From: Microbacterium enclense
GTDB taxonomy: Bacteria > Actinomycetota > Actinomycetes > Actinomycetales > Microbacteriaceae
Length of the DNA stretch: 64,000 bases
Reading direction: 5' to 3'
Assembly (NCBI RefSeq): GCF_001456955.1
Contig: NZ_KQ758471.1
Span: 224,576-288,575, forward strand
Shown piece by piece: positions 63,749-64,000 of the stretch. Under the pieces are notes generated by a model, which made no database searches, was not told where the DNA came from, and worked only from the letters and a program-made list of their open reading frames with translations. The translations under genes were made by a program, and so were the position numbers. Position 1 is the stretch's first letter. Every line of letters begins with the position of its first letter.

Positions 63749-64000
63749 GGCGGTCCAATCTCTTCTCGAGAGCGTTCTGCCCGAACGACAGCACGAGGCA
63801 GAACAGCCAGTAGATGAGCGCCGCTTCGAGGTAGACGGCCATGAACTCGTATGAGAAGGCCGCGATGTTCTGCGCCTGGCGGAAGAGCTCCGACACCAGG
63901 ATGAGGGATGCCAGAGAGCTGTCCTTCACGAGCGAGATGAAGGTGTTCGACAGCGGCGGCACCGACACCCGCGCGGCCTGCGGCAGGATGATGCGCGTCA
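63735..64000 (-). CDS. Amino-acid ABC transporter permease (N-terminal part off window)
   Basis: About 88 C-terminal residues of a HisMQ/GlnP-type permease. The end of the EAA loop ([20 protein letters not shown]) is followed by [20 protein letters not shown], the standard family motif, and two more membrane segments. The start is outside the window. It overlaps the ATPase gene, which confirms one operon. The binding-protein gene is expected upstream beyond base 64000. Confidence 0.93.
   Translation of the reverse strand, partial: TRIILPQAARVSVPPLSNTFISLVKDSSLASLILVSELFRQAQNIAAFSYEFMAVYLEAALIYWLFCLVLSFGQNALEKRLDRHVAH

Overview
The window looks like chromosome of a high-GC actinobacterium, most likely family Microbacteriaceae (Microbacterium or a close relative). 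The grounds are roughly 70 percent G+C, actinobacterial gene families (DUF3105/DUF305 pair, LysG-LysE, cydABDC, separate rplJ-rplL), LPXTG cell-wall anchoring, frequent 4-base ATGA or GTGA gene overlaps, and the very frequent word GGATGCC. The genus is an inference. No rRNA, tRNA, CRISPR array, insertion sequence or prophage was recognised.

Layout. 0-9 kb: a GNAT end, a Rieske oxygenase and reductase pair of glycine-betaine-demethylase type under an IclR regulator, an SDR, RNase HI, 6-phosphogluconate dehydrogenase, a bifunctional-nuclease-domain protein, and a deletion scar joining the tails of a response regulator and an ABC permease. 9-19 kb: a CsoR/HMA copper unit, a PadR regulator divergent from cydABDC (cytochrome bd oxidase and its assembly exporter), then VOC, MerR/GyrI-like and small membrane proteins. 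18.8-31.7 kb: a molybdenum block made of modABC, a TOBE regulator and moaA-moeB-moeA-moaC-moaD, then mogA-moaE on the other strand. It is split by a lower-GC accessory segment (28.2-30.7 kb) with a DUF262-AlbA_2 fusion that may be a defence protein, and two gene remnants. A stand-alone condensation-type acyltransferase lies between modABC and moaA. 32-41 kb: SDR/DUF2867, two MFS carriers, a HerA-like ATPase with a PAP2 phosphatase, and the DUF3105/DUF305 pair. 41.9-47 kb: a sugar ABC importer with a divergent LacI repressor and visible operators. 47-55 kb: a giant wall-anchored nuclease/5'-nucleotidase, rplJ-rplL with an L10 leader, an AbiEi-type gene flanked by related palindromic elements, and an iron-box-controlled SIP protein. 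55-64 kb: a YqaJ nuclease, a MarR-controlled drug exporter, a quinone-oxidoreductase-like MDR, LysG/LysE, acylphosphatase, nitronate monooxygenase and the start of an amino-acid ABC importer.

The most unusual signal is not a gene. Several intergenic regions carry an element built to one plan from locus-specific sequence: two 19-bp units head to tail, about 2 central bases, then two 19-bp units inverted (78 bp in all). Three copies fit the plan exactly (31912, 53373, 54589). Variants are at 35344, 41414/41623 and 61241/61411, and simpler hairpins at 9806, 15109 and 51962. Each unit is about 11 bp of locus-specific box plus about 8 bp of variable spacer. Some copies are duplicated or sit next to 33- or 39-bp tandem arrays. 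Two copies that share a box flank the AbiEi/endonuclease-like gene. I do not recognise this plan as a described repeat family.
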